Positions 43,631 through 54,449 of a stretch of DNA of 64,000 bases are shown piece after piece (position 1 is the first letter of the stretch; each line of letters starts with the position of its first letter). Position numbers and translations under genes: made by a program. This stretch comes from Streptomyces sp. NRRL F-525. GTDB taxonomy: Bacteria; Actinomycetota; Actinomycetes; Streptomycetales; Streptomycetaceae. Below the pieces are notes generated by a model, which saw only the letters and a list, made by a program, of their open reading frames with translations, made no database searches and was not told the DNA's origin. The stretch spans positions 1 through 64,000 of the forward strand of contig NZ_JNXE01000005.1 in the NCBI RefSeq assembly GCF_000716605.1. Reading direction: 5' to 3'.

Positions 43631-45760
43631 ATGGCTACCACTTCACTTGACCTGGCCAAGGTCCGCAACATCGGGATCATGGCTCACATCGACGCGGGCA
43701 AGACGACCACCACTGAGCGGATCCTCTTCTACACCGGCGTCAGCTACAAGATCGGTGAAGTCCACGACGGCGCCGCCACCATGGACTGGATGGAGCAGGA
43801 GCAGGAGCGTGGCATCACGATCACCTCTGCTGCCACCACCTGTCACTGGCCGCTCGAGGACAACGACTACACCATCAACATCATCGACACCCCGGGGCAC
43901 GTCGACTTCACCGTCGAGGTGGAGCGTTCGCTGCGCGTCCTCGACGGTGCCGTCACGGTGTTCGACGGTGTCGCCGGCGTTGAGCCGCAGTCCGAGACGG
44001 TGTGGCGTCAGGCCGACCGTTACGGCGTGCCGCGCATCTGCTTCGTGAACAAGCTCGACCGGACCGGCGCGGAGTTCCACCGCTGCGTCGACATGATCAA
44101 GGACCGCCTCGGTGCGGTTCCGCTGATCATGCAGCTGCCGATCGGTGCCGAGATGGACTTCAAGGGCGTTGTGGACCTGGTCCGCATGAAGGCGCTCGTG
44201 TGGTCCGCCGAGGCGGCGAAGGGCGAGATGTACGACGTCGTCGACATCCCGGCCACGCACGCCGAGGCCGCCGAGGAGTACCGCGGCAAGCTGGTCGAGG
44301 CCGTCGCCGAGAACGACGACGAGATCATGGAGCTGTTCCTGGAGGGCGTCGAGCCCACCGAGGAGCAGCTGTACGCCGCGATCCGTCGCGTCACCATCGC
44401 GTCCGGCAAGTCCGACGGCATCACCGTCACCCCGGTGTTCTGTGGCACCGCGTTCAAGAACAAGGGCGTCCAGCCCCTGCTCGACGCGGTCGTGCGCTAC
44501 CTCCCGACTCCGCTTGACGTCGAGGCCATCGAAGGCCACGACGTGAAGGACCCGGAGGTCGTGATCAAGCGCAAGCCGTCGGTGGACGAGCCGCTGTCCG
44601 CGCTCGCGTTCAAGATCATGAGCGACCCGCACCTGGGCAAGCTCACCTTCGTCCGGGTTTACTCGGGCCGCCTGGAGACCGGCACCGCGGTGCTGAACTC
44701 CGTCAAGGGCAAGAAGGAGCGCATCGGCAAGATCTACCGCATGCACGCGAACAAGCGTGAGGAGATCGAGGCGGTGGGCGCCGGCGACATCGTCGCCGTG
44801 ATGGGTCTGAAGCAGACCACGACCGGTGAGACGCTGTGTGACGACAAGAGCCCGGTGATCCTGGAGTCCATGGACTTCCCGGCGCCGGTCATCCAGGTCG
44901 CCATCGAGCCCAAGTCCAAGGGTGACCAGGAGAAGCTGGGTGTAGCCATCCAGCGTCTCGCGGAGGAGGACCCCTCCTTCCACGTTCACTCGGACGAGGA
45001 GACCGGCCAGACCATCCTCGGCGGTATGGGCGAGCTGCACCTCGAGGTGCTGGTCGACCGTATGAAGCGCGAGTTCCGGGTCGAGGCCAACGTCGGTAAG
45101 CCGCAGGTCGCGTACCGTGAGACGATCCGCAAGGCCGTCGAGCGCGTGGACTACACCCACAAGAAGCAGACCGGTGGTACCGGTCAGTTCGCCAAGGTGC
45201 AGATCGCGATCGAGCCCATCACCGAGTCCGACGGCCCGGCGTACGAGTTCGTGAACAAGGTCACCGGTGGCCGTATCCCGCGGGAGTACATCCCGTCGGT
45301 GGACGCCGGTGCGCAGGAGGCCATGCAGTTCGGCATCCTCGCCGGGTACGAGATGACGGGCGTCCGCGTCACGCTTCTCGACGGTGCCTACCACGAGGTC
45401 GACTCCTCCGAGCTGGCCTTCAAGATCGCCGGATCGCAGGCCTTCAAGGAGGCCGCGCGCAAGGCGTCCCCCGTGCTCCTTGAGCCGATGATGGCCGTCG
45501 AGGTCACCACGCCCGAGGACTACATGGGTGAGGTCATCGGCGACATCAACTCCCGCCGTGGCCAGATCCAGGCCATGGAGGAGCGTGCCGGTGCGCGCGT
45601 CGTGAAGGGCCTCGTGCCCCTCTCGGAGATGTTCGGCTACGTCGGCGACCTCCGCAGCAAGACCTCGGGTCGCGCAAGCTACTCGATGCAGTTCGACTCC
45701 TACGCCGAGGTTCCCCGGAACGTCGCCGAGGAGATCATCGCGAAGGCCAAGGGCGAGTAA
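43631..45760 (+). CDS. fusA: translation elongation factor G
   Basis: The 709-residue translocase GTPase has the P-loop [13 protein letters not shown], switch [13 protein letters not shown] and the NKLD guanine motif. Domains III-V follow, with [20 protein letters not shown] and the C-terminal [22 protein letters not shown] 43631 is preceded by GAGAAGACC-type purine-rich sequence. Confidence 0.98.
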   Translation: MATTSLDLAKVRNIGIMAHIDAGKTTTTERILFYTGVSYKIGEVHDGAATMDWMEQEQERGITITSAATTCHWPLEDNDYTINIIDTPGHVDFTVEVERSLRVLDGAVTVFDGVAGVEPQSETVWRQADRYGVPRICFVNKLDRTGAEFHRCVDMIKDRLGAVPLIMQLPIGAEMDFKGVVDLVRMKALVWSAEAAKGEMYDVVDIPATHAEAAEEYRGKLVEAVAENDDEIMELFLEGVEPTEEQLYAAIRRVTIASGKSDGITVTPVFCGTAFKNKGVQPLLDAVVRYLPTPLDVEAIEGHDVKDPEVVIKRKPSVDEPLSALAFKIMSDPHLGKLTFVRVYSGRLETGTAVLNSVKGKKERIGKIYRMHANKREEIEAVGAGDIVAVMGLKQTTTGETLCDDKSPVILESMDFPAPVIQVAIEPKSKGDQEKLGVAIQRLAEEDPSFHVHSDEETGQTILGGMGELHLEVLVDRMKREFRVEANVGKPQVAYRETIRKAVERVDYTHKKQTGGTGQFAKVQIAIEPITESDGPAYEFVNKVTGGRIPREYIPSVDAGAQEAMQFGILAGYEMTGVRVTLLDGAYHEVDSSELAFKIAGSQAFKEAARKASPVLLEPMMAVEVTTPEDYMGEVIGDINSRRGQIQAMEERAGARVVKGLVPLSEMFGYVGDLRSKTSGRASYSMQFDSYAEVPRNVAEEIIAKAKGE

Positions 45761-45936
45761 CACACACCGTTTGCACGCTTTAGGCTTGACACCGACCGCC
45801 GGGGTCCGAAGACCGGCAGCGGGACGAGAGATCGTCCCCGGAAACCGGGACCAGAACCCCGGCGGGCGGCATCCCAGCAAAGATCACCTGGCGCCGATGA
45901 GTAAGGCGTACCAGAACCACTCCACAGGAGGACCCA

Positions 45937-47130
<1,194 letters not shown>

Positions 47131-47155
47131 GTCTTGATCTGACCCGGTAGTTTCC

Positions 47156-47193
47156 AGAGAGACCCGTACGGCTTCGGTCGTACGGGTCTCTTT
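47156..47193 (+). terminator. terminator after tuf
   Basis: A 13-bp stem, AGAGACCCGTACG (47158-47170) with CGTACGGGTCTCT (47179-47191), has an 8-base loop and a following TTT. It ends the rpsL-rpsG-fusA-tuf unit. Confidence 0.88.
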
Positions 47194-47310
47194 GCTGTTC
47201 CCCGGTTGCTGTTACGAAACTATTCGGCGGGTACGACCCGTTGTCCCCTCCTTCCACTCGTCCCACCATTTGTCATGCCGCTGAGCAAATTCGCTTCGGA
47301 GGGATGAGTC

Positions 47311-50300
47311 ATGGGCGAGCGCGTGAGCCGAAGAGCCGTTCTGGGGGCGGGAGTTGCCGCGGTGCCGGTGTTGTCGGGGGTGACCTTGCCGACATCGGGG
47401 TCCGTGGACGCGGGTGCGTACATCTCCTTCTCGCGTACTACGGGTGCGTTTCCCCTCGTCGGCGCCCCGGTGGTGGTGGACCCTGACGATCACCCCGGAG
47501 TCGTACGGGTGGCAGGGGACTTGAGGGGCGACATCGAACGCGTCACCGGCGTACGCCCCGGCAGCGCGCTCGCGCGGGAGCGTGAGGTGGTGCTGGTCGG
47601 CACGATCGGGCGCAGCGCGCTGATCGACGGTCTGGTGGCCGCCGGGAAGCTGGACGTGTCCGGGGTGCGGGGCCGCTGGGAGACCTCGCTGCAGACGGTG
47701 GTCGAGCGGCCGATGCCGGGGGTGGAGCGGGCGTTCGTCGTCGCGGGAAGCGACCCGCGCGGGACGATCTTCGGTGCCTACGACGTCTCGTACGGCATCG
47801 GGGTCTCGCCCTGGCACTGGTGGGACGACGTGCCGCCGACGCGCCGGGGTGAGGTGTGGGTGCGGCCGGGGCGGTACTCGCAGGGGACGCCGGTGGTGAA
47901 GTACCGGGGCTTCTTCATCAACGACGAGAACCCGGCGCTCGGGACGTGGGCGCCGGCGTACTTCGGGCCGGGGAAGGCGGCGGGGTATCCGGGCGGCTTC
48001 AACGCCGACTTCTACGGCCGGGTCTTCGAGGTGCTGCTGCGGCTGAAGGGGAACTACCTCTGGCCGGCGGTGTGGGGGCGGGCCTTCGCGGAGGACGACC
48101 CGGAGAACCATCGGCGGGCCGCGGAGTATGGGGTTGTCATGGGCACGTCGCATGAGGCGCCGATGATGCGGGGGATCGAGGAGTGGAACCGGCACGCGGT
48201 GGCCGCCGTCCGGGACTCCTCGGGTGTGATCGTGACGCCGGGGCACGATCCGTACGGCGGGACGGGGGAGTGGTCGTACCGGCTCAACTCCCCGGCGATA
48301 CGGGCCTATTGGCGGGCCGGAGTCCAGCGGATGGTCGACCAGGGCTTCGAGGGCGTCGTCACGCTGGGCATGCGCGGGAACGGTGACACGAGCCTCCCGG
48401 ACGGCGACGGCATCGAGTTGATGCGGGAGATCATCGCGGCGCAACGGCAGATCATCGAGGAGGTGACGGGGCGGCCGGCGGCGGAGACTCCGCAGGTGTG
48501 GACGTTGTACAAGGAGGTGCAGCGGTATTGGGACCGGGGGTTGAGGGCGCCGGATGACGTGACGGTCGTACTGACGGACGACAACTGGGGGAACATCCGT
48601 AAGCATCCGGATGTAGGGGACGGCGTACGGGCTGGGGGCTACGGCCTCTACTACCACTTCGATTACGTGGGTGCCGGGCGGAACTACAAGTGGGTGGACA
48701 CGGCGAACCTGCGGAACGTGTGGGAGCAGCTGCACGCGGCGTACGCGTACGGGAACCGTGGGCTGTGGGTCGCGAATGTGGGCGACCTGAAGGGGAACGA
48801 GCTGCCGACCGAGTTCTTCCTCAACTACGCCTGGGATCCCGAGGGTTGGGATGCCTCGCGGCTGGGTGAGTGGGAACTGCGGTACGCGCGGCAGAACTTC
48901 GGGGTGGGGCAGGCCGATGAGATCGCCTCGGTACTGGCGGCTTATGGGCAGTTGCAGGCGCGCCGCAAGCCGGAGTTGCTGAACCGGCGGATCAGTCTCG
49001 TCGACGGCCGGGTGGTCTACGACGATCAGCAGACTCCCTTCGCCTTCGGGCACCGGGAGTTGGAGCGGGTCACGGAGGAGTGGCGGGAGTTGGGGCGACG
49101 GGCCGAGCGGATCGGGCGGCGGTTGCCGGCCGGGGTGCGGGACGCGTGGTTCGAACTCGTCGGGTTCGAGGTGCAGGCCACCGCCAACCTGTACGGGCTG
49201 CGGTCGGCCGAGTTCACGAACCTGCTCTACGCGGCGCAGGGCCGGGCCGCGACGAACGACCTCGCGGATGAGGCGGAGGCGGGGCTGGAGACGGACTTCG
49301 CGTTGGCCGAGCGCTTCAACTCCGTTGTGGCGGGCGGGAAATGGCGGGGATTCCAGACGCAGCCGCACATCGACTACGGGGATGTGGAGCGGTACGGGCC
49401 CAACGCCGGGTGGCAGCAGCCGGAGAAGGACAACGTGGCGTTGCCGGATGTGTTGTTTCCGGCGGTGCGGCGGATTGGGGTGCCGGTGGGGGCGGGGCTC
49501 GGGGTGTCGGTGGACGGTGCTTCGGAGTCGGGTGCGTGGTGGCCAGGCGGTGCGTCGGGGGCGGCGGTACTACCTGCGTTCAGCCCGTATCAGACGCGGC
49601 CGCAGCAGTTCGTCGAGGTGTTCAACCGGGGGCGTACGGCCTTCGATTACCGGATCGAGGTGTCGGTGCCGTGGTTGGTGGTGGAACGGCCTCGGGGGCG
49701 GGTTGAGCGGCAGGTGCGGGTGGAGGTGGGGGTGGACTGGGCGCGGGTGCCGGTGGGGCGGGTCGAGGGGGAGTTGACGGTGACCGGGGCGGGGGGATCG
49801 GTGACGGTCGGGTGCGTCGCCGAGCGGCCGTCGGGGCGGGGGCTGCGGGGGTTCGTGGAGGCGGGCGGGTACGTGGCGATCGACGGGGAGCACTACGACC
49901 GGGCGGTGGGTGGGTGGCGCCGTATTGAGGGCATCGGGCGGACCGGGGCGGGGATGACGCCGTGGCCGGTGACGCTGCTCCGGCAGACGCCGGGTGGGGT
50001 GGACTCGCCGCGGCTGGAGTACGAGGTGAGCCTTCTGTCGGCAGGGGAGGTGACGGTGTGGGCGTACCTGTCCCCTCGTAACCCTGCGTTGCCGACGGGC
50101 GGTCTGCGCTACGGCGTCTCCCTCGACGACGGGCCGATCGAGACCGTCGACATCAACATCGGTGCAGATGACGGGCTGTTGAACGACGTGTGGGCCCGTA
50201 ACACCTCCGACAACGTCAACGCGACGGCGACGAAACACTCCGTGACGAAGGTCGGGGTCCATCGGTTGAGGTTCTGGATGGTGGACCCGACGGTGGTGCT

Positions 50301-50373
50301 GCAGCGGCTCGTGATCGACACGGGGGGTCTGCCGGCGCTGTACCTGGGGCCGTTGGAGAGCCGGCGGGTGTAG
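47311..50373 (+). CDS. GH115 family glycosidase (alpha-glucuronidase type), Tat-exported
   Basis: The 1020-residue protein removes (methyl)glucuronic acid side chains from xylan in characterised members of family GH115. The twin-arginine signal VSRRAVLGAGVAAVPVLSGV lies at the N-terminus. Family landmarks are YDVSYGIGVSPWHWWDDVPP, KYRGFFINDENPALGTWAPA, RLKGNYLWPAVWG, GTSHEAPM and LTDDNWGNIR. The C-terminal ~200 residues form a beta module (DGEHYDRAVGGWRRIEGIGR). GGAGGG precedes ATG 47311. It stands alone, after the tuf terminator. Confidence 0.88.
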   Translation: MGERVSRRAVLGAGVAAVPVLSGVTLPTSGSVDAGAYISFSRTTGAFPLVGAPVVVDPDDHPGVVRVAGDLRGDIERVTGVRPGSALAREREVVLVGTIGRSALIDGLVAAGKLDVSGVRGRWETSLQTVVERPMPGVERAFVVAGSDPRGTIFGAYDVSYGIGVSPWHWWDDVPPTRRGEVWVRPGRYSQGTPVVKYRGFFINDENPALGTWAPAYFGPGKAAGYPGGFNADFYGRVFEVLLRLKGNYLWPAVWGRAFAEDDPENHRRAAEYGVVMGTSHEAPMMRGIEEWNRHAVAAVRDSSGVIVTPGHDPYGGTGEWSYRLNSPAIRAYWRAGVQRMVDQGFEGVVTLGMRGNGDTSLPDGDGIELMREIIAAQRQIIEEVTGRPAAETPQVWTLYKEVQRYWDRGLRAPDDVTVVLTDDNWGNIRKHPDVGDGVRAGGYGLYYHFDYVGAGRNYKWVDTANLRNVWEQLHAAYAYGNRGLWVANVGDLKGNELPTEFFLNYAWDPEGWDASRLGEWELRYARQNFGVGQADEIASVLAAYGQLQARRKPELLNRRISLVDGRVVYDDQQTPFAFGHRELERVTEEWRELGRRAERIGRRLPAGVRDAWFELVGFEVQATANLYGLRSAEFTNLLYAAQGRAATNDLADEAEAGLETDFALAERFNSVVAGGKWRGFQTQPHIDYGDVERYGPNAGWQQPEKDNVALPDVLFPAVRRIGVPVGAGLGVSVDGASESGAWWPGGASGAAVLPAFSPYQTRPQQFVEVFNRGRTAFDYRIEVSVPWLVVERPRGRVERQVRVEVGVDWARVPVGRVEGELTVTGAGGSVTVGCVAERPSGRGLRGFVEAGGYVAIDGEHYDRAVGGWRRIEGIGRTGAGMTPWPVTLLRQTPGGVDSPRLEYEVSLLSAGEVTVWAYLSPRNPALPTGGLRYGVSLDDGPIETVDINIGADDGLLNDVWARNTSDNVNATATKHSVTKVGVHRLRFWMVDPTVVLQRLVIDTGGLPALYLGPLESRRV

Positions 50374-50400
50374 CCCGTGGTTGAACGCGGAGGGTGACGG

Positions 50401-50808
50401 GTGGGCGTTGCGGGTGGCGTGCCGGGTGTGCTGGACGTTTCGGGGGTGCCGAGTGTGCCGGGGGTCTCGGCGCGGGGGCCGGGGCTGGCTTCGTCACCCG
50501 GGGAGAAACGGGCGGCGGCTCGGGCGATCGAGGACCACATCGAGCCCGGTACGCGTACGGCGGGGCGGTGGGCGGACGACGAAAACGGCGCCGCCGTACG
50601 GGAGTTCGCCGCGAAGGACGGGGACGGGTGGGTCACCTCGGCGGCCCTGAAGAAGGCGCACGGGGCGTGGGCGGACCAGGTGAAGAACCTGATGGACCGG
50701 CTGAGTGCGGAGAAGGGCGCGCTGCGGAGCGGGAATGCGGTGCTGACGAGTACCGATCTGGCGGTGGGGTCGGCGTTGCGGGAGCGGTCGGCTCTGGACG
50801 CGCTCTGA
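50401..50808 (+). CDS. hypothetical protein, WXG/ESX-associated type
   Basis: The protein is 135 residues. A Val/Gly/Pro-rich start is followed by a helical part (GEKRAAARAIEDHIEPGTRT, WADQVKNLMDRLSAEKGALR). It ends SALRERSALDAL, with no signal peptide. Small helical proteins like this often precede the WXG-type effector genes, as here (next gene 70 bp downstream). A partner or chaperone role is inferred from position. Confidence 0.6.
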   Translation: MGVAGGVPGVLDVSGVPSVPGVSARGPGLASSPGEKRAAARAIEDHIEPGTRTAGRWADDENGAAVREFAAKDGDGWVTSAALKKAHGAWADQVKNLMDRLSAEKGALRSGNAVLTSTDLAVGSALRERSALDAL

Positions 50809-50878
50809 GGCCAACGGGCGCTTGGCGCGCCGGAGTTGAGTTATCGGGTTCAGCGGAACTATTGGGGCGACTGGGCGC

Positions 50879-52915
50879 ATGCCGACGTATCACGAGATCA
50901 TGACCACCGACCTCGCCGCGCTGACCACCGCGGCCGAGCGCTGGGACGGCATGGCGGGCGAGTTCGAGAAGCAGGAGTCGGCGTACCGGCGGGATGTGCA
51001 CGGCATCTCCGTGGGCACGTCGTGGACGGGGCTCAGCGCCGACGCGGCGAACGCCCGCTTCGACGTCACGCTCAAGGAGTTCCAGTACGCGCAGACGGAG
51101 GCCAAGGGGATCGCGGCGCTGCTGCGGGACGCGCACGAACGGTTCGTGGAGCTGCGGGGCCGGGTGGTCGCGGCGCGGTGGGACGCGGTTCGGGCGGGTA
51201 TGCGGGTCTCGGATTCGGGGGTGGTGAGCCCGAGTTCGGACCAGCCGGACACCCCCGCCGCACCCCAGGCCGCACAGCCGTGGCAGGACCGGATCGACAA
51301 GGCCGTACGCGATGTGACGGACGCGGACACGGGTGTCCGGGTCGCGCTGGCGGGGGTCGTGACCGACTCCGAACTGCTCGCCGGCGGGCGGGGGTTCAAC
51401 GGCAGGGCGATGGGCGACATCGAGGCGTACGAGGCCGAGGAGACGGAGCGGTACCTCCAGAAGTTGAGCAGGGGAGGTGAATTGACGGCCACTCAACTCA
51501 CCGAACTGCAACGGTCGTTCCGGGACAACAGCGAGGACGAGGGGTTCTCGCGGATGGTCCTGGACGACCTCGGCCCCACCGGCACGCTCAAGCTCACGAA
51601 CGAACTGAACGACCGCGTCCACGTCCAGGGCGGCGCGGGCGCGGGTACGTACTCGGCGATCGAGACGGGCCTGGCGAACGCGCTCGCCACGGCGACGAAG
51701 GACACGAAGTCGGCGTGGTACCGGAAGTGGCGTACGGGGATGCGGCACGCGGGCGTCGAGCACTACGCCACGGACGCGCAGGGTCTCCACCTGGACAAGG
51801 CGGTCGGATACCAATCGCTGGTGACACTGATGCAGAAAGGCCACGGGTACTCCCCGGGAATGGTCGAGGACCTCACCGACGACATGATCGCGGCGGAGAA
51901 GAAACACCCCGGGATCTGGCGGGTGAAGGGCACGTATGCCGGGGCGCGCGATGGTTGGTTTGCCAACGACCCCGTCGACGGCATGCTCGGCATCATGAGC
52001 CGCGACCCTGCGGAGTCCGCGCGTTATCTCCATTCCGACGCCCACATGAAATACCTCATGAAGGACCGGGACTGGAATGTCACCCTGAACGACGAGGGGG
52101 TTTCGAAGGGCGGGCGTTATGTGCCCCGGTTGGACGGGGACGACCGGGCTGGATTCGGGGCGGCGTTGCAGGCGGGGGCCACGGGGATCGATCCTGCGGA
52201 TCCGGGTGGGGTGCGTCATGGGGATCGGGCCACGAATGACGCGGTGTTCAAGTCGGCGCTCACGTATTTGGCGGACAAGGGGGATGATTTCCCGCCGTCG
52301 TTGCGGAAGCCGATGGCCAACGTGCTGGCCAATCATGGGGGGACTGTGCATGCGGCGATGAGTGAGGTGGATGTCGGCCATTCGCCCTTGGATCAGCATC
52401 AGCTTTTCGAGGTTGCCAAGCAGGTGTCCAAGGATGAGGGGGCGTATGGGGTGTTGAACGGTGGAATGAACCAGGCGATGGTGTCGGCCATTCACAACGA
52501 CCACTCGAATTCAGCCAGTTCCCTGAGCGGGGCCGGCCGGACCGTGGGCTTCCTGGAGGAGGCGAGGCTGCAGGCCGCGGGAGACCCGAAGGTCGCGGAG
52601 TTCCAGACCAAGCCGTTCTTTGACAAGGCGATCAGTTACATCCCGGTGGTCAGCGGTGATGTGCAGACGGGGTTCGACTATGTGACGGACCAGTGGCTGG
52701 CTGATGAGCAGAAGAGGCTCGACGACAAGCAGGCGGAGGACAACATTCAGGCGTACACCAGGCGGAACGGCCAACTGATGGCCCTCGCGGACGAGTGGAA
52801 GAAGACCCATCGGTCGGACAGCAATCCGTACTACAACGCCAAAGAGGAGATCGGTAGATCCGCCCGAGACGGGATGGCGCACGCCACTGGAATGTCCGGA
52901 GAACAAGCCACGTGA
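50879..52915 (+). CDS. large WXG-type effector-like protein
   Basis: The 678-residue protein has an N-terminal helical WXG100-like domain (WDGMAGEFEKQESAYRRDV, then TSWTGLSADAANARFDVTLK). A long helical body follows, with repeating VLDDLGPTGTLKLTNELNDR and MVEDLTDDMIAAEKKHPGIW motifs. A C-terminal region (TKPFFDKAISYIPVVSGDVQ, RNGQLMALADEWKKTHRSDS) resembles the end of the 763-residue paralogue at 57964. It is probably a type VII substrate of unknown activity. It overlaps the lipoprotein gene by 4 bp (GTGA). Confidence 0.72.
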   Translation: MPTYHEIMTTDLAALTTAAERWDGMAGEFEKQESAYRRDVHGISVGTSWTGLSADAANARFDVTLKEFQYAQTEAKGIAALLRDAHERFVELRGRVVAARWDAVRAGMRVSDSGVVSPSSDQPDTPAAPQAAQPWQDRIDKAVRDVTDADTGVRVALAGVVTDSELLAGGRGFNGRAMGDIEAYEAEETERYLQKLSRGGELTATQLTELQRSFRDNSEDEGFSRMVLDDLGPTGTLKLTNELNDRVHVQGGAGAGTYSAIETGLANALATATKDTKSAWYRKWRTGMRHAGVEHYATDAQGLHLDKAVGYQSLVTLMQKGHGYSPGMVEDLTDDMIAAEKKHPGIWRVKGTYAGARDGWFANDPVDGMLGIMSRDPAESARYLHSDAHMKYLMKDRDWNVTLNDEGVSKGGRYVPRLDGDDRAGFGAALQAGATGIDPADPGGVRHGDRATNDAVFKSALTYLADKGDDFPPSLRKPMANVLANHGGTVHAAMSEVDVGHSPLDQHQLFEVAKQVSKDEGAYGVLNGGMNQAMVSAIHNDHSNSASSLSGAGRTVGFLEEARLQAAGDPKVAEFQTKPFFDKAISYIPVVSGDVQTGFDYVTDQWLADEQKRLDDKQAEDNIQAYTRRNGQLMALADEWKKTHRSDSNPYYNAKEEIGRSARDGMAHATGMSGEQAT

Positions 52916-53436
52916 ACGCCCGCCGAATCCTGATCGTGGTGTTGCTGTCCATCCTTCTGCTGTCCTGCGGAAGTTCCGCATATCACGAGGTTCCGAAGGC
53001 TATTTGCGGGACCCCCATCGATCCCGCCCTCACTCGTCTGCTTGTGACGTCTGCGAAGGAATTCCACGAGTACAACAGAGTCGATCGCTCCGATGCGATC
53101 ACCGCGCCCTGCATCCTTCTGGCGGAGCACGACCCTGTTCTCGAGTTCCGTTTCTCGTGGGACGACACGGCAACGGACCTTATGTACCTGGCAACGGGTT
53201 CGGGGTCGATCTCCCGTGTAACGCAACCGCGGAGTATCAACCTCGGCTACAAGTCGATCGTCGGCACCGACGGGGCCATCTCGATCGACCGATGCGCGAC
53301 CAAGGGCGGCAAATACTTCACCCTCACCCTCCAAGTCCCCCAAATCGGCCTGATGGACCAGACCCACCGTAAGGACATCGAGAGGTTCATGCGGGCCTAC
53401 TTCCCGGCGACGCTCAAGACTCTGGGGTGCAAGTGA
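52912..53436 (+). CDS. putative lipoprotein paired with the WXG-type effector
   Basis: The 174-residue protein has a lipoprotein signal (ARRILIVVLLSILLLSC) with Cys at about residue 19. The mature domain has two further Cys residues (AICGTPIDPALTRL, RCATKGGKYFTL). It is coupled to the effector-like gene by a 4-bp overlap, and a second effector-lipoprotein pair exists at 57964/60310. The repeated pairing suggests an immunity or anchoring role. Confidence 0.72.
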   Translation: MNARRILIVVLLSILLLSCGSSAYHEVPKAICGTPIDPALTRLLVTSAKEFHEYNRVDRSDAITAPCILLAEHDPVLEFRFSWDDTATDLMYLATGSGSISRVTQPRSINLGYKSIVGTDGAISIDRCATKGGKYFTLTLQVPQIGLMDQTHRKDIERFMRAYFPATLKTLGCK

Positions 53437-53446
53437 CGATGCCGGA

Positions 53447-53848
53447 ATGAGTACGAGCGCTCATGTGCCGCCCCGCGCCCTGCAGTTGGCTGGGGGCATG
53501 TCGATCACACAGGGCACTTGGGTACGCGGTACATGGGTCGGACCGCTGATCGCGACGGTCGTCACCCTTCCCGCCACCCTCATCACGTACATCGTCGCCG
53601 GTCTCTCACCCATGGCCTGCGACGCCTGTGACGGAGCGAAGGCGGAGCACTTCACCCGGAGGTTCGACACCGCCTTCACGTTCCTACAGGTGGGCCTGCT
53701 GGCCTCCGTCGCGCTGTTGCTGGTCAGTTGGGGCCTGCCGCAGACCGAGTCGAACGTCGCCCGGCGCCGCGTCTTCGCCGTCCTCGCGCCCGGCACGATC
53801 GCGCTCTCGGCGATCTTCTTCGCGGCGATGGTCCCCTGGCCCAACTGA
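53447..53848 (+). CDS. hypothetical membrane protein
   Basis: The 133-residue protein has three hydrophobic segments (GPLIATVVTLPATLITYIVA, TFLQVGLLASVALLLVSWGL, VLAPGTIALSAIFFAAMVPW) and a Cys pair (MACDACDG) in the first loop. ATG 53447 or 53495 could start it. It follows the lipoprotein gene closely. Confidence 0.62.
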   Translation: MSTSAHVPPRALQLAGGMSITQGTWVRGTWVGPLIATVVTLPATLITYIVAGLSPMACDACDGAKAEHFTRRFDTAFTFLQVGLLASVALLLVSWGLPQTESNVARRRVFAVLAPGTIALSAIFFAAMVPWPN

Positions 53849-53957
53849 CCGGCCCGTTCCGACCGCTCGCGGAACGGAACGAAACGGGACTGTCACTGGG
53901 TGTAGCTAAAGTGGACGGCGGTACTGAGGTGCCGAGGAACGCACGGGGGAGGACAGT

Positions 53958-54449
53958 GTGCTGCCGAGCGACGGTGGATCGGGGGCGTCCGCTGCGTCCG
54001 CTGCGTTCGACACGGTGAAGGGCGCCGCCGATGTCGCCACCGAACTGTCGTCCTTCGCGGCGTTCCGGAAACGCGTCGACCAACTGATCCGCGACCTCAA
54101 GGGCTCGGACGCCGGCCCCGGCAAGGTCGGCCAGGAGCGGCTCGTACGGCAGCAGTTCGGCGGCGGTGGCGGCCAATGGACGGAGGCGGCCGGGCTGTTC
54201 ACCGCGTACGAGACGGTGGTCGCTGAACTGGAGACGCTGTCGCAACTGCTCTCCGTTTCGATGGAGGGCATGAACATCGCGGTGCTCGCCTCGCACAAGG
54301 GCTACCGGAACATCGACCTCGACCTCCGCGACCGTATGACCGCGATCAGCGCGGAGACGACAAAGCACTACGGCGGCGCCTACGACCCTCAACCCCCGAA
54401 GCAACCTCACCCCGCCGCCCCCGGCGTCGACGCGGGAGGCACGATCTGA
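53958..54449 (+). CDS. small helical T7SS-associated protein
   Basis: The 163-residue protein has a helical core (AAFRKRVDQLIRDLKGSDAG, WTEAAGLFTAYETVVAELET) and a Pro-rich end (DPQPPKQPHPAAPG). GGGGGAGG precedes GTG 53958. It is coupled to the PPE-like gene by TGATG, so the two products likely form a complex, as PE/PPE pairs do in mycobacteria. That comparison is inference. Confidence 0.68.
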   Translation: MLPSDGGSGASAASAAFDTVKGAADVATELSSFAAFRKRVDQLIRDLKGSDAGPGKVGQERLVRQQFGGGGGQWTEAAGLFTAYETVVAELETLSQLLSVSMEGMNIAVLASHKGYRNIDLDLRDRMTAISAETTKHYGGAYDPQPPKQPHPAAPGVDAGGTI